From Hyphomicrobiales bacterium (lineage in GTDB: Bacteria > Pseudomonadota > Alphaproteobacteria > Rhizobiales > Aestuariivirgaceae), in assembly GCA_003151375.1 (NCBI GenBank), contig PLXI01000170.1, positions 10,269-17,255 on the forward strand: DNA of 6,987 bases. The letters run 5' to 3'. Position 1 is the first letter of the stretch; every line of letters begins with the position of its first letter. Shown here piece by piece: positions 1 through 5,763 of this stretch. Both the position numbers and the translations under genes were made by a program. Under the pieces are notes generated by a model that searched no databases, was not told the DNA's origin, and saw only the letters and a list, made by a program, of their open reading frames with translations.

Positions 1-604
1 GTCGCTCGATCACGGCGGTCATTGGAAAGCCATGCATTATATGGCCAAGCGCTTTTATGCGCCGGTCTGTGTTATGGCGCTGCCCGATAAAAATGGTGGC
101 ATCACCGTAAAGGCAGTGAATGACCGCCTCACCAAGCAGGAGGTAAAACTCATCCTCACGTTGGTTGATACCGCAGGCAAAACGACACTGACGGAAAAAA
201 TCACCAAACAGATACCTGCCGACAAAGCCATTGACATCGCAACATTGAAAAAGGGCAAACTGCCCGCTGGCCACATTCTCATTCTGGATTATGAATCAGC
301 AGACGGCAGCAAGGGCAGGGCGCATTTTGCCAATGAGCCTTATAAGGCTTTGAGTTTTAGTGATCCGCACATAACCCACACAGCTACTATCAAAAATAAC
401 GCGCTGCACATCACACTCAGTGCCAAGAACTTAAGCCTCTTCACATCAGCTGAAACTGGAGTGGACGGAAGTTATTCGGAAAATGTGCTTGATTTACTGC
501 CGAACGAAAAAGCTGAAATCATTTTCACGCCCACCAATGCACGCGATCTCGAAGCCGCGCACAAAAACCTTTGCATCCGAAATTTATATTCATCATCACA
601 TTAG
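1..604 (+). CDS. Beta-mannosidase (GH2), C-terminal part, 5' truncated by window edge
   Basis: Frame 2 is open from the first base to the TAG at 602-604, giving the last 200 residues of a protein that begins outside the window. The first visible residues (SLDHGGHWKAMHYMAKRFYAPV, split here as SLDHGGHWKA then MHYMAKRFYAPV) match the segment that closes the catalytic TIM barrel of GH2 beta-mannosidases (a W-K-A-x-H-Y-x-A-K-R-F pattern). After it come two beta-rich stretches, roughly fragment residues 20-112 and 115-195, as expected for the two C-terminal Ig-like/CBM-like mannosidase domains. The acid/base and nucleophile glutamates are upstream and not visible. The family hydrolyses terminal beta-D-mannose from manno-oligosaccharides or from glycan cores. 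The methionine at 32 is internal, not a start. An intracellular site is likely from the downstream cytoplasmic enzymes, but the N-terminus that would show a signal peptide is missing. It heads the visible part of a sugar-catabolism operon and ends 11 nt before the next gene. Confidence 0.85.
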   Translation, partial: SLDHGGHWKAMHYMAKRFYAPVCVMALPDKNGGITVKAVNDRLTKQEVKLILTLVDTAGKTTLTEKITKQIPADKAIDIATLKKGKLPAGHILILDYESADGSKGRAHFANEPYKALSFSDPHITHTATIKNNALHITLSAKNLSLFTSAETGVDGSYSENVLDLLPNEKAEIIFTPTNARDLEAAHKNLCIRNLYSSSH

Positions 605-608
605 GAGA
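603..608 (+). promoter_or_regulatory. Shine-Dalgarno AGGAGA overlapping the mannosidase stop
   Basis: AGGAGA lies 7 nt before the ATG at 616 and shares two bases with the TAG stop of the mannosidase (602-604). It decides the start of the isomerase: an in-frame ATG at 571 would add 15 residues that lie inside the mannosidase coding region and has no such site. The overlap with the stop codon suggests translational coupling. Confidence 0.75.
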
Positions 609-615
609 ACAGCAC

Positions 616-1368
616 ATGCCAAAAAGAATTTCATTCCAACTCTATTCCGCAAGAAAGACGCAGCCATGGACCGCGGTCATCGAACATTTGGCCAAATGCG
701 GTTACAAAGAGGTCGAAGGCTTTGGCGCCAATTATGAAGATGTCGCCGCCACGCGGGCCCTTCTTGATCAGCACGGACTGACTATGCCAACTGGCCATTT
801 CAGCATCGATATATTGGAAAAAGAGCCGAAGAAAGCCCTGAAAATTGCTGCTGCACTTGGCATTCATACCATTTATTGCCCTTTTATTATGCCTGATCAA
901 CGTCCCAAATCTGGCACAGGCTGGAAGGCATTCGGTAAGCGTCTTGGTGCAGTGGGTAAAGCAATGCGCGAAGAAGGTTATGGCTTCGGCTGGCATAATC
1001 ATGATTTTGAATTCAAGAAGCTTTCAGATGGTTCACTGCCAATCGACCGCATTTTTGAAGGTGGCCCAATGTTGGATTGGGAAATTGATTTGGCTTGGGT
1101 CGCCCATGCCAAGCATAATCCAGTGAAGTGGATCAAAACTTACGGCGAACGCATTACTGCGGTGCACATTAAAGATAACGCCCCCAAGGGCAAGAACCTT
1201 GATCAGCATGGCCAAGCCGATGTTGGCAAAGGCACACTGAAGTGGCCGGAAATTTTCAAGGCCGTTCGTGAGAATACGCGCTGCACGTCTTACGTGGTCG
1301 AACACGACGATCCGAAAGATTTCAAGTCTTTCGCAAAGAATACATTTAATTATCTTTCAAAACTATAA
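616..1368 (+). CDS. Sugar phosphate isomerase/epimerase (xylose isomerase-like TIM barrel)
   Basis: This 250-residue protein belongs to the AP-endonuclease-2/xylose-isomerase-like TIM-barrel superfamily, whose members isomerise, epimerise or dehydrate sugars using a divalent metal. The N-terminus (ISFQLYSAR, residues 5-13) is the typical first strand with the Q-L-Y-S signature. Further landmarks are EVEGFG (32-37), GHF (60-62), GWHNHDFEF (125-133), LDWEIDLAWV (153-162), HIKD (184-187), DVGKGTLKW (202-210) and VVEHDD (227-232). Candidate metal or catalytic residues are the acidic and His residues in these blocks (for example H127, H129, E156 or D158, H184, E229); I assign them from family pattern, not from an alignment. 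There is no signal peptide, so it should be cytoplasmic. It sits 11 nt after the mannosidase and 9 nt before a Gfo/Idh dehydrogenase, a pairing common in sugar or inositol catabolism and in keto-glycoside pathways. The exact substrate is unknown. Confidence 0.88.
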   Translation: MPKRISFQLYSARKTQPWTAVIEHLAKCGYKEVEGFGANYEDVAATRALLDQHGLTMPTGHFSIDILEKEPKKALKIAAALGIHTIYCPFIMPDQRPKSGTGWKAFGKRLGAVGKAMREEGYGFGWHNHDFEFKKLSDGSLPIDRIFEGGPMLDWEIDLAWVAHAKHNPVKWIKTYGERITAVHIKDNAPKGKNLDQHGQADVGKGTLKWPEIFKAVRENTRCTSYVVEHDDPKDFKSFAKNTFNYLSKL

Positions 1369-1377
1369 GAGGCGAAC

Positions 1378-2526
1378 ATGAACAACAAAACACTCGGCGT
1401 CGGCATTATTGGTTGCGGCAACATTTCTTGGGCCTATCTCACTTTGGCCAAAAAATTCAATCACATCGAAGTCAAAGCGGTGGCGGATATGAATATGGCG
1501 GCGGCAGAAGAGCGCGCCAAGGAATTTGGCGTCAAAGCCCAAACTGTCAAAGAACTACTGAAAAACGATGACATTCAAATCGTGGTCAACCTCACGGTTC
1601 CGGCTGTGCACTATAAAGTGTCAAAGCAAATCTTGGATGCGGGCAAACATGTTTATTCAGAAAAGCCGCTCACTTTGTCTTACAAAGATGCGCTGGCCTT
1701 GCAGAAATATGCGGCAAAGAAAAAGCTGCGCGTGGGTTCAGCACCGGATACATTCTTAGGTGCTTCGCATCAGCAGGCCCGCAAAGCCATTGATGATGGG
1801 GTGATCGGCAAGGTGGTTTCGGGCACCTGTCATTTCATGGGGCCTGGCATGGAAATGTGGCACCCAAATCCAGATTTCTTTTTCAATCCAGGTGGTGGGC
1901 CAGTGTTGGATATGGGCCCCTATTACATCACCAATCTTGTCAATCTCATCGGTCCAGTGAAGCGCGTCTCTGCTCTCGCTGGCACAGGCCGCAAAACTCG
2001 CACCATCTCCAATGGGCCACGTAATGGCGAAGTGTTAAAAGTTAAGGTTCCCACCACTTATCATGCGTTGTTGGAGTTCGCCAACGGGGCCTCCATCACC
2101 TTGGGTCTGTCATGGGATGTGTGGGCTCATAAGCATCAGAACATGGAACTCTACGGTCAAACGGGTGCGATGTTTGTGCCTGATCCAAATTTCTTTGGTG
2201 GCGATGTGATATTGGCCACGCAAGGCAACTTGCCTGAGGCAATGAAAGCTTGGGATCATCCCTTTGGTGTAAAGAACTGGGGCATGAAAAACAGCCAGAC
2301 GGATGTGATCTGGGCTAATTATCGTGGCGCTGGTTTGGCGGACATGGCTGATGCCATCATTAAAAAGCGCCATGCGCGCTGCGATGTTTCACTTGTCGCC
2401 CATGTGGTTGAAGTGATGACGGCGATAATGGAAGCCGGCAAAAGCCGCAAGGTGCTCACGCTCAAATCCACTTGCAAACGTCCCATACCTTTGGGGCCTG
2501 ATGAAGCACGCGCTTTGATGAAGTAA
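1378..2526 (+). CDS. Gfo/Idh/MocA family NAD(P)-dependent oxidoreductase
   Basis: This 382-residue protein has the two-domain layout of the family. The N-terminal Rossmann fold carries the dinucleotide motif GIIGCGNIS (residues 9-17). The EKP motif at 95-97 supplies the usual catalytic lysine K97. The C-terminal alpha/beta domain contains GGGPVLDMGPYYITNL (172-187), where D178 is the conserved active-site acid; the position often held by His (D+4) is Tyr here. Members oxidise or reduce a hydroxyl/keto group of a sugar, sugar derivative or cyclitol with NAD(P). The start follows a purine-rich AGAGGCG about 4-5 nt upstream and lies 9 nt after the isomerase stop, so the genes are certainly co-transcribed. 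No signal peptide is present, so it is cytoplasmic. Inositol or glucose-type dehydrogenases, 3-keto-sugar-forming dehydrogenases and anhydrofructose reductases all share this fold; the sequence alone does not choose among them. Confidence 0.9.
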   Translation: MNNKTLGVGIIGCGNISWAYLTLAKKFNHIEVKAVADMNMAAAEERAKEFGVKAQTVKELLKNDDIQIVVNLTVPAVHYKVSKQILDAGKHVYSEKPLTLSYKDALALQKYAAKKKLRVGSAPDTFLGASHQQARKAIDDGVIGKVVSGTCHFMGPGMEMWHPNPDFFFNPGGGPVLDMGPYYITNLVNLIGPVKRVSALAGTGRKTRTISNGPRNGEVLKVKVPTTYHALLEFANGASITLGLSWDVWAHKHQNMELYGQTGAMFVPDPNFFGGDVILATQGNLPEAMKAWDHPFGVKNWGMKNSQTDVIWANYRGAGLADMADAIIKKRHARCDVSLVAHVVEVMTAIMEAGKSRKVLTLKSTCKRPIPLGPDEARALMK

Positions 2527-2534
2527 TATCGATT

Positions 2535-2567
2535 TCTCCATGGGCGGATTATGTCCGCCCGTGGAGA
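2535..2567 (+). promoter_or_regulatory. Strong hairpin between dehydrogenase and reductase genes
   Basis: The arm TCTCCATGGGCGGA (2535-2548) pairs with TCCGCCCGTGGAGA (2554-2567) across a 5-nt loop, TTATG. This gives a 14-bp stem with a single T-G wobble. It fills most of the 58-nt gap before the aldo/keto reductase. No T-run follows on either strand, so it is not a typical intrinsic terminator. More likely roles are mRNA 3'-end protection of the upstream cistrons, partial attenuation, or a repeated palindromic element. Confidence 0.6.
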
Positions 2568-2584
2568 GTTAGAGGACAGTAGCA

Positions 2585-3541
2585 ATGATCTATAACCGCA
2601 GCGGAAAATCCGGACTACTTCTGCCCGCAATCTCACTTGGTCTTTGGCATAATTTCGGCGGCAACGCTGATAAGGCCACGATGAATGCCATCTGCAAAAG
2701 CGCATTTGACAATGGCATCACGCATTTCGATCTCGCCAATAATTATGGCCCGCCGCCAGGCAGTGCGGAGGAAAACTTCGGCGAAATTCTACGTGGCCAA
2801 TTTGCAAGCCACCGCGATGAACTCATCATCTCCAGCAAAGCTGGTTATCACATGTGGGATGGGCCTTATGGCGAATGGGGCAGCCGTAAATACATGATCG
2901 CCAGCCTGAACCAATCGCTCAAGCGCTTGGGCCTCGACTACGTGGATATTTTTTACTCACACCGCTTTGATCCTAACACGCCGCTCGAAGAAACGATGGG
3001 CGCGTTGGATTTTGCGGTGCGTTCCGGCAAGGCACTTTATGCGGGCATTTCAAACTATCCGGCCAAAGCCACACGCCAAGCAGCCGTTATACTTAAGAAG
3101 ATGGGCACACCTTGCCTCATTCATCAACCGCGCTTTAACATGTTGCAACAAGAGCCGCTGAAAGAAGGTGTGTTCAAAGCCACAAGTGAGACTGGCATGG
3201 GCGTGATTTGTTTCTCACCGCTGGCACAAGGTCTGCTCACCTCAAAATACTTAAACGGAATTCCTGATGACAGCCGTGCTGCGGTTGGCCACTTCTTGAA
3301 AAAAGATCAGATCACCACTCCGCTGGTGAATAGAATTAAAGCTTTAAATGTTGTTGCTGGCGCGCGCGGACAAACCTTGGCTCAAATGGCCCTTGCTTGG
3401 GTGTTGAGCCATAAACCAGTCACATCCGCGTTGATCGGTGCATCGCGGGTATCGCAGATTGAAGATGCCGTGGGCGCATCGAAGAATGTGAACTTTTCAA
3501 AGGCGGAGTTGGTGAAGATAGGTGTAATTCTAAAGCCCTAG
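2585..3541 (+). CDS. Aldo/keto reductase, YghZ / L-glyceraldehyde-3-phosphate reductase type
   Basis: This 318-residue NADPH-dependent reductase begins with the YghZ-type block KSGLLLPAISLGLWHNFG (residues 8-25) and carries HFDLANNYGPPPGSAEENFG (47-66). The catalytic tetrad of the AKR superfamily is complete: D49, Y54, K85 (SSKAGYHMWDGPYGEWGSRK region) and H126 (in YSHRFDP). The C-terminal cofactor-binding segment IGASRVSQIEDAVGA (284-298) is also present. The relatives from Escherichia coli reduce L-glyceraldehyde 3-phosphate and methylglyoxal and belong to the same group as potassium-channel beta subunits. At 318 residues it is somewhat shorter than the roughly 345 usual for YghZ; the shortening is in the variable region around 222-245 (KYLNGIPDDSRAAVGHFL). 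AGAGGA at 2571-2576 lies 8 nt before the ATG. It follows the sugar dehydrogenase on the same strand after a hairpin, and probably reduces an aldehyde or keto sugar made by the pathway or detoxifies reactive by-products. Confidence 0.92.
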   Translation: MIYNRSGKSGLLLPAISLGLWHNFGGNADKATMNAICKSAFDNGITHFDLANNYGPPPGSAEENFGEILRGQFASHRDELIISSKAGYHMWDGPYGEWGSRKYMIASLNQSLKRLGLDYVDIFYSHRFDPNTPLEETMGALDFAVRSGKALYAGISNYPAKATRQAAVILKKMGTPCLIHQPRFNMLQQEPLKEGVFKATSETGMGVICFSPLAQGLLTSKYLNGIPDDSRAAVGHFLKKDQITTPLVNRIKALNVVAGARGQTLAQMALAWVLSHKPVTSALIGASRVSQIEDAVGASKNVNFSKAELVKIGVILKP

Positions 3542-3570
3542 TTTGATCCCACTGCGCTAGTTGCTATTCG

Positions 3571-3599
3571 TTCAGAGGACATAGCGAAAATGTGATATT
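3571..3599 (+). promoter_or_regulatory. Candidate sigma-70-like promoter for the DUF1003 gene
   Basis: TTCAGA (3571-3576) and GATATT (3594-3599) are separated by 17 bp, and a TG extended -10 element (3591-3592) precedes the second hexamer. Each hexamer matches the consensus at four of six positions. It lies in the 97-nt gap after the reductase, where a new transcription unit would be expected to start. The match is weak and chance is possible. Confidence 0.25.
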
Positions 3600-3638
3600 G
3601 TCGATGTTTAGTAATCCAAATCACGAGGTCAAACCGTC

Positions 3639-4139
3639 ATGAGCGCCACGCCCAAAAAGTCCCTAAAGTTGCCTCCGTCGATCGAAGAGCTCAAAAAACT
3701 TCGAGTGCCTTTACGAAATGTCAGCAAAACTGTGGAAGCAAACACCAGCGCACTCGACAAACTGGCGCTGTGGATTACCAGCCATGTCGGCACAATGGGA
3801 TTTTTTATCGTAATCTTTGTATGGACCGTGCTTTGGCTGGGGTGGAATTTGCTCGCGCCTAAGGAGATGCAATTCGATCCACCAAGCGCTTTTGTTTTTT
3901 GGCTATTTATATCTAATTTGATCCAGCTCATGCTGATGCCGCTGATCATGGTAGGCCAGAACATTCTAGGGCGCGAGGCAGACGCAAGAGCAGAACACGA
4001 CCTCGAGGTAAATATCAAAGCGGAACGCGAGATCGAAGCTGTCCTTCGCCATCTGGAATATCAAAATTCCATACTGATCGCCATGCTCGATAAACTTGGA
4101 ATCAACTTTGGTGCCGAGCTACGCAAAACCAATAAGTGA
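3639..4139 (+). CDS. DUF1003 family inner-membrane protein
   Basis: This 166-residue protein has two hydrophobic helices, about residues 50-72 (VGTMGFFIVIFVWTVLWLGW) and 83-106 (SAFVFWLFISNLIQLMLMPLIM). They are separated by a short loop containing FDPPS (79-83). The second helix ends in the family signature P-L-I-M-V-G-Q-N (101-108). A charged, probably coiled-coil cytoplasmic tail follows: READARAEHDLEVNIKAERE (112-131), matching the DUF1003 pattern R-A-E-x-D-x-E-V-N-x-K-A-E. The first 40 residues are soluble and Lys-rich. The function of the family is not established. GAGG at 3625-3628 lies 10 nt before the ATG, a long but acceptable spacing. It is probably its own transcription unit, because a 97-nt gap separates it from the sugar operon and the next gene faces it. 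Confidence 0.85.
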   Translation: MSATPKKSLKLPPSIEELKKLRVPLRNVSKTVEANTSALDKLALWITSHVGTMGFFIVIFVWTVLWLGWNLLAPKEMQFDPPSAFVFWLFISNLIQLMLMPLIMVGQNILGREADARAEHDLEVNIKAEREIEAVLRHLEYQNSILIAMLDKLGINFGAELRKTNK

Positions 4140-4142
4140 GTG

Positions 4143-4164
4143 GCACGAAACAGGTATTTCGTGC
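4143..4164. terminator. Hairpin between convergent stop codons
   Basis: GCACGAAA (4143-4150) pairs perfectly with TTTCGTGC (4157-4164) around a 6-nt loop. It occupies the 48-nt gap between the converging DUF1003 and carbonic anhydrase genes, the position expected for a shared bidirectional terminator. No T-run follows the stem on either strand, so its termination efficiency is uncertain. Confidence 0.45.
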
Positions 4165-4187
4165 ACCCAACTACGCAGAGTAATAAC

Positions 4188-4814
4188 TCAAACCACAGCC
4201 CAGCTCTTCGCCTGCTCGTCATACGAATGCAGCTCGCCGAGTGCGATATCAAACCATGCGCCGTGAAGCCCAACTTGGCCTTTGTTTTCACGCATACGCA
4301 GCCATGGGAAGGTGCGCAAGTTGGCCAGCGAATGCTCAACCGAAGCATATTCCACCGCCGTCTGGAAATTTATTCCGTGATCGTGGTCATGCTTCACCGC
4401 ATCGGCTACATCGCGCACATCACTCATCCACTTGCCGATAAAATCGCCCGCACTTAACGGGTCACCACCTTCGACAACAGCTTTAATGCCACCGCAGCGG
4501 CCATGACCCATTACCAAAACATCTTGCACGCCAAGTTGCAACACCGCAAATTCAATGGCGGCGGATGTGGCGTGGTGGTTTCCGTCGGGTGCATAAGGTG
4601 GCACCAAATTGGCCACATTGCGCATCACGAAAATCTCGCCAGGCCCGGCATCGAAAATGGTTTCTGGTGCAGCGCGGCTGTCACAGCACGCAATAATCAT
4701 CAGCTTGGGTTGTTGCGAGCCAGCACCCAATGTGCGGTAACGCTGTTCATCCTGTGCATAGCGTCCGGTGCGAAAACGACCATAACTTTTCAGCAAATAA
4801 TCGGGTAACGCCAT
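4188..4814 (-). CDS. Beta-class carbonic anhydrase
   Basis: This 208-residue enzyme interconverts CO2 and bicarbonate in the cytoplasm. Numbering from the ATG at 4814, the zinc site is complete: C43 in ACCDSR, with the D45/R47 catalytic dyad of the C-x-D-x-R motif, and H104 and C107 in GHGRCGG. The segment FVMRNVANLVPPY (62-74) and the helix TSAAIEFAVLQLGV (83-96) are also typical of the bacterial/plant-type beta family, and the length is normal. The start is chosen because GAGG (4820-4823, read on this strand) lies 5 nt before the ATG; an in-frame GTG at 4820 would overlap that ribosome binding site and adds only two residues. It converges on the DUF1003 gene and is divergent from the oxygenase gene. 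Such enzymes supply bicarbonate for carboxylations. A role in cyanate metabolism, as for CynT, is not supported, since no cyanase gene is nearby. Confidence 0.95.
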   Translation of the reverse strand: MALPDYLLKSYGRFRTGRYAQDEQRYRTLGAGSQQPKLMIIACCDSRAAPETIFDAGPGEIFVMRNVANLVPPYAPDGNHHATSAAIEFAVLQLGVQDVLVMGHGRCGGIKAVVEGGDPLSAGDFIGKWMSDVRDVADAVKHDHDHGINFQTAVEYASVEHSLANLRTFPWLRMRENKGQVGLHGAWFDIALGELHSYDEQAKSWAVV

Positions 4815-4819
4815 GGGCA

Positions 4820-4823
4820 CCTC
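4820..4823 (-). promoter_or_regulatory. Ribosome binding site deciding the carbonic anhydrase start
   Basis: Read on the - strand, GAGG precedes ATG (4814-4812) by 5 nt. The alternative GTG codon (4820-4818) overlaps the site itself, so initiation at the ATG is favoured. Confidence 0.55.
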
Positions 4824-4862
4824 AACTTGTCTAAACCAGCTAGTCAGGATATGGCTGCAGAC

Positions 4863-5483
4863 ATGAGCAAAATCCAGTCCTTTTTTCCCACGCTGATTTA
4901 CCGTGCTGACGATGCAGCAACAGCGGGCTTAAACGCTAAGTTAGAACAATCCAGCCTCATGTTGGCGCAGGATGACTTAGTTGGCATTAAGTGGTGTGAG
5001 AAACACGGCTATCAGGGCTATACGTCCTTTGCCTCCATCAATGATTTGCCTGCGCAAATTCCAGCCTTCAAAGCGTTGGAAAAGATTCTTGATCGTCACG
5101 CCGCCAAATTCGCCAAGGCACTACATTTGGATATTCGCGGCGGCAAGCCTGTGTGTGATTCAATGTGGGTGAATGTGTTGCCTGAAGGTGGCTCACACAC
5201 ATCCCACATCCATACCAACTCGGTGATCAGCGGAACTTATTACGTCTGCGTGCCGCAAGGTGCAGGGCCGATTGTTTATGAAGACCCGCGCCACGCCATG
5301 ATGATGGCGGCACCACCGAAGAAACAGAATGCTCCTCGTGAACATCAAAGCCAAGTTTCTGAAACACCGAAAGTTGGCTCGCTTCTGTTGTGGGAAAGTT
5401 GGTTGCGCCATGAAGTGCCGGTGAACCGTGCTGATGGCTTGCGCATTTCAATCAGCTTTAATTATGTGATTGGGGCGAAGTAA
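4863..5483 (+). CDS. Putative 2OG-Fe(II) oxygenase, TIGR02466-like
   Basis: This protein of 206 residues (from the ATG at 4863) resembles the TIGR02466/2OG-FeII_Oxy_5 family of predicted 2-oxoglutarate- and iron-dependent oxygenases. It opens with IQSFFPTLIYRAD (4-16), the usual F-P-T-x-x-Y start. The core includes MWVNVLPEGGSHTSHIHTNS (101-120) followed by ISGTYYV (122-128). The His cluster H112/H115/H117 probably holds the proximal iron ligand(s). The C-terminal GSLLLWESWLRHEVPVN (172-188) supplies the distal His (H183), and RISISFNY (194-201) the 2OG-binding Arg (R194). The substrate is unknown. The start is uncertain: the frame is open from a TTG at 4827, and ATGs occur at 4851 and 4863. 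AGGA at 4846-4849 is 1 nt from the first ATG and 13 nt from the second, so neither is ideal; I chose 4863 because its MSKIQSFFPT agrees with the family N-terminus. It is divergent from the carbonic anhydrase and converges on the HlyU-domain gene with a 4-nt gap. Confidence 0.8.
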   Translation: MSKIQSFFPTLIYRADDAATAGLNAKLEQSSLMLAQDDLVGIKWCEKHGYQGYTSFASINDLPAQIPAFKALEKILDRHAAKFAKALHLDIRGGKPVCDSMWVNVLPEGGSHTSHIHTNSVISGTYYVCVPQGAGPIVYEDPRHAMMMAAPPKKQNAPREHQSQVSETPKVGSLLLWESWLRHEVPVNRADGLRISISFNYVIGAK

Positions 5484-5493
5484 GGCTTCACCC
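5473..5493. terminator. Possible hairpin at the 4-nt convergent junction
   Basis: GGGCGAAG (5473-5480) can pair with CTTCACCC (5486-5493) with one C-A mismatch and a 5-nt loop. Alternatively GGCGAAG (5474-5480) pairs perfectly with CTTCGCC (5502-5508) over a 21-nt loop. Both structures overlap the stop codons of the converging oxygenase and HlyU-domain genes. No T-run is present, so a terminator role is only a guess from position. Confidence 0.3.
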
Positions 5494-5751
5494 AAACATG
5501 GCTTCGCCAAGCTGCTCTATAATCAACATTCCCTTGATCACCGCATACTCTATGGCTTCTTCCACTGTATTAAACTGATCAGCGCGCACAAATTTGTGAA
5601 CGCGGCCATCCTTGGAAATCTCACCGGCAAGCTGCCAGCCGCCCGGAGCCTTATGAGGCTTAGCCACAATCACATAGCCTTTGTGCTCAACTTGCTTTGT
5701 CGCAGGCTTAGAAGCCTTTGCCCCACCGAATAGACGCGATAGAATTCCCAT
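5488..5751 (-). CDS. Small HlyU-domain protein (PF10115-like)
   Basis: This 87-residue soluble protein begins MGILSRLFGG, the usual short N-terminus of the family. It continues with the core V-E-H-K-G-Y-V-I-V (21-29), GGWQLAGEISKDG (37-49), HKFVRADQFNTVEEAIEYAV (52-71) and a C-terminal helix with IIEQLGEAMFG. This layout, with the H-x-F-x-R-A-D and E-E-A segments, matches the PF10115 family labelled HlyU. No DNA-binding helix-turn-helix is evident, so the 'transcriptional activator' wording attached to the family name should not be taken as demonstrated function. A perfect AAGGAG lies 6 nt before the ATG and overlaps the stop codon of the cation exporter, from which it is separated by 11 nt. 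The two are therefore an operon and probably translationally coupled. A link with metal homeostasis is inference from this context. Confidence 0.8.
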   Translation of the reverse strand: MGILSRLFGGAKASKPATKQVEHKGYVIVAKPHKAPGGWQLAGEISKDGRVHKFVRADQFNTVEEAIEYAVIKGMLIIEQLGEAMFG

Positions 5752-5757
5752 TATTCG

Positions 5758-5763
5758 CTCCTT
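5758..5763 (-). promoter_or_regulatory. Shine-Dalgarno AAGGAG overlapping the exporter stop codon
   Basis: On the - strand, AAGGAG lies 6 nt upstream of the ATG at 5751 and shares a base with the TAA of the cation exporter (5765-5763). This is the strongest ribosome binding site in the right half of the window and supports both the start of the small gene and its coupling to the exporter. Confidence 0.75.

Noticed and set aside
571..615. Possible 15-residue N-terminal extension of the isomerase from an ATG at 571
   Set aside because: It lies within the mannosidase coding region; the AGGAGA at 603-608 is ideally spaced for the ATG at 616, and family members begin near K-R-I-S-F-Q-L.
483..737. 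Open frame of 84 codons on the + strand
   Set aside because: It straddles the mannosidase end and isomerase start in a third frame, is Arg/Lys-rich, has no family resemblance and no ribosome binding site; a shadow frame.
2535..2567. Intrinsic terminator call for the intra-operon hairpin
   Set aside because: There is no T-run after the stem on either strand, so it is reported as a hairpin of unknown role instead.
2319..2705. Open frame of 128 codons on the - strand
   Set aside because: It is antisense to the dehydrogenase and reductase, both of which are clear genes; its composition is typical of antisense translation (many Arg and Ser).
3629..4018. Open frame of 129 codons on the - strand
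   Set aside because: It is antisense to the well-recognised DUF1003 gene and has no recognisable domain.
4188..5483. Carbonic anhydrase plus oxygenase as a functional pair or novel system
   Set aside because: They are divergent, with no shared motif or known pathway link; adjacency alone does not support a joint function.
5470..5733. Open frame of 87 codons on the + strand opposite the HlyU-domain gene
   Set aside because: The - strand product matches a known family and has a perfect ribosome binding site; the + strand frame overlaps the oxygenase end and has neither.
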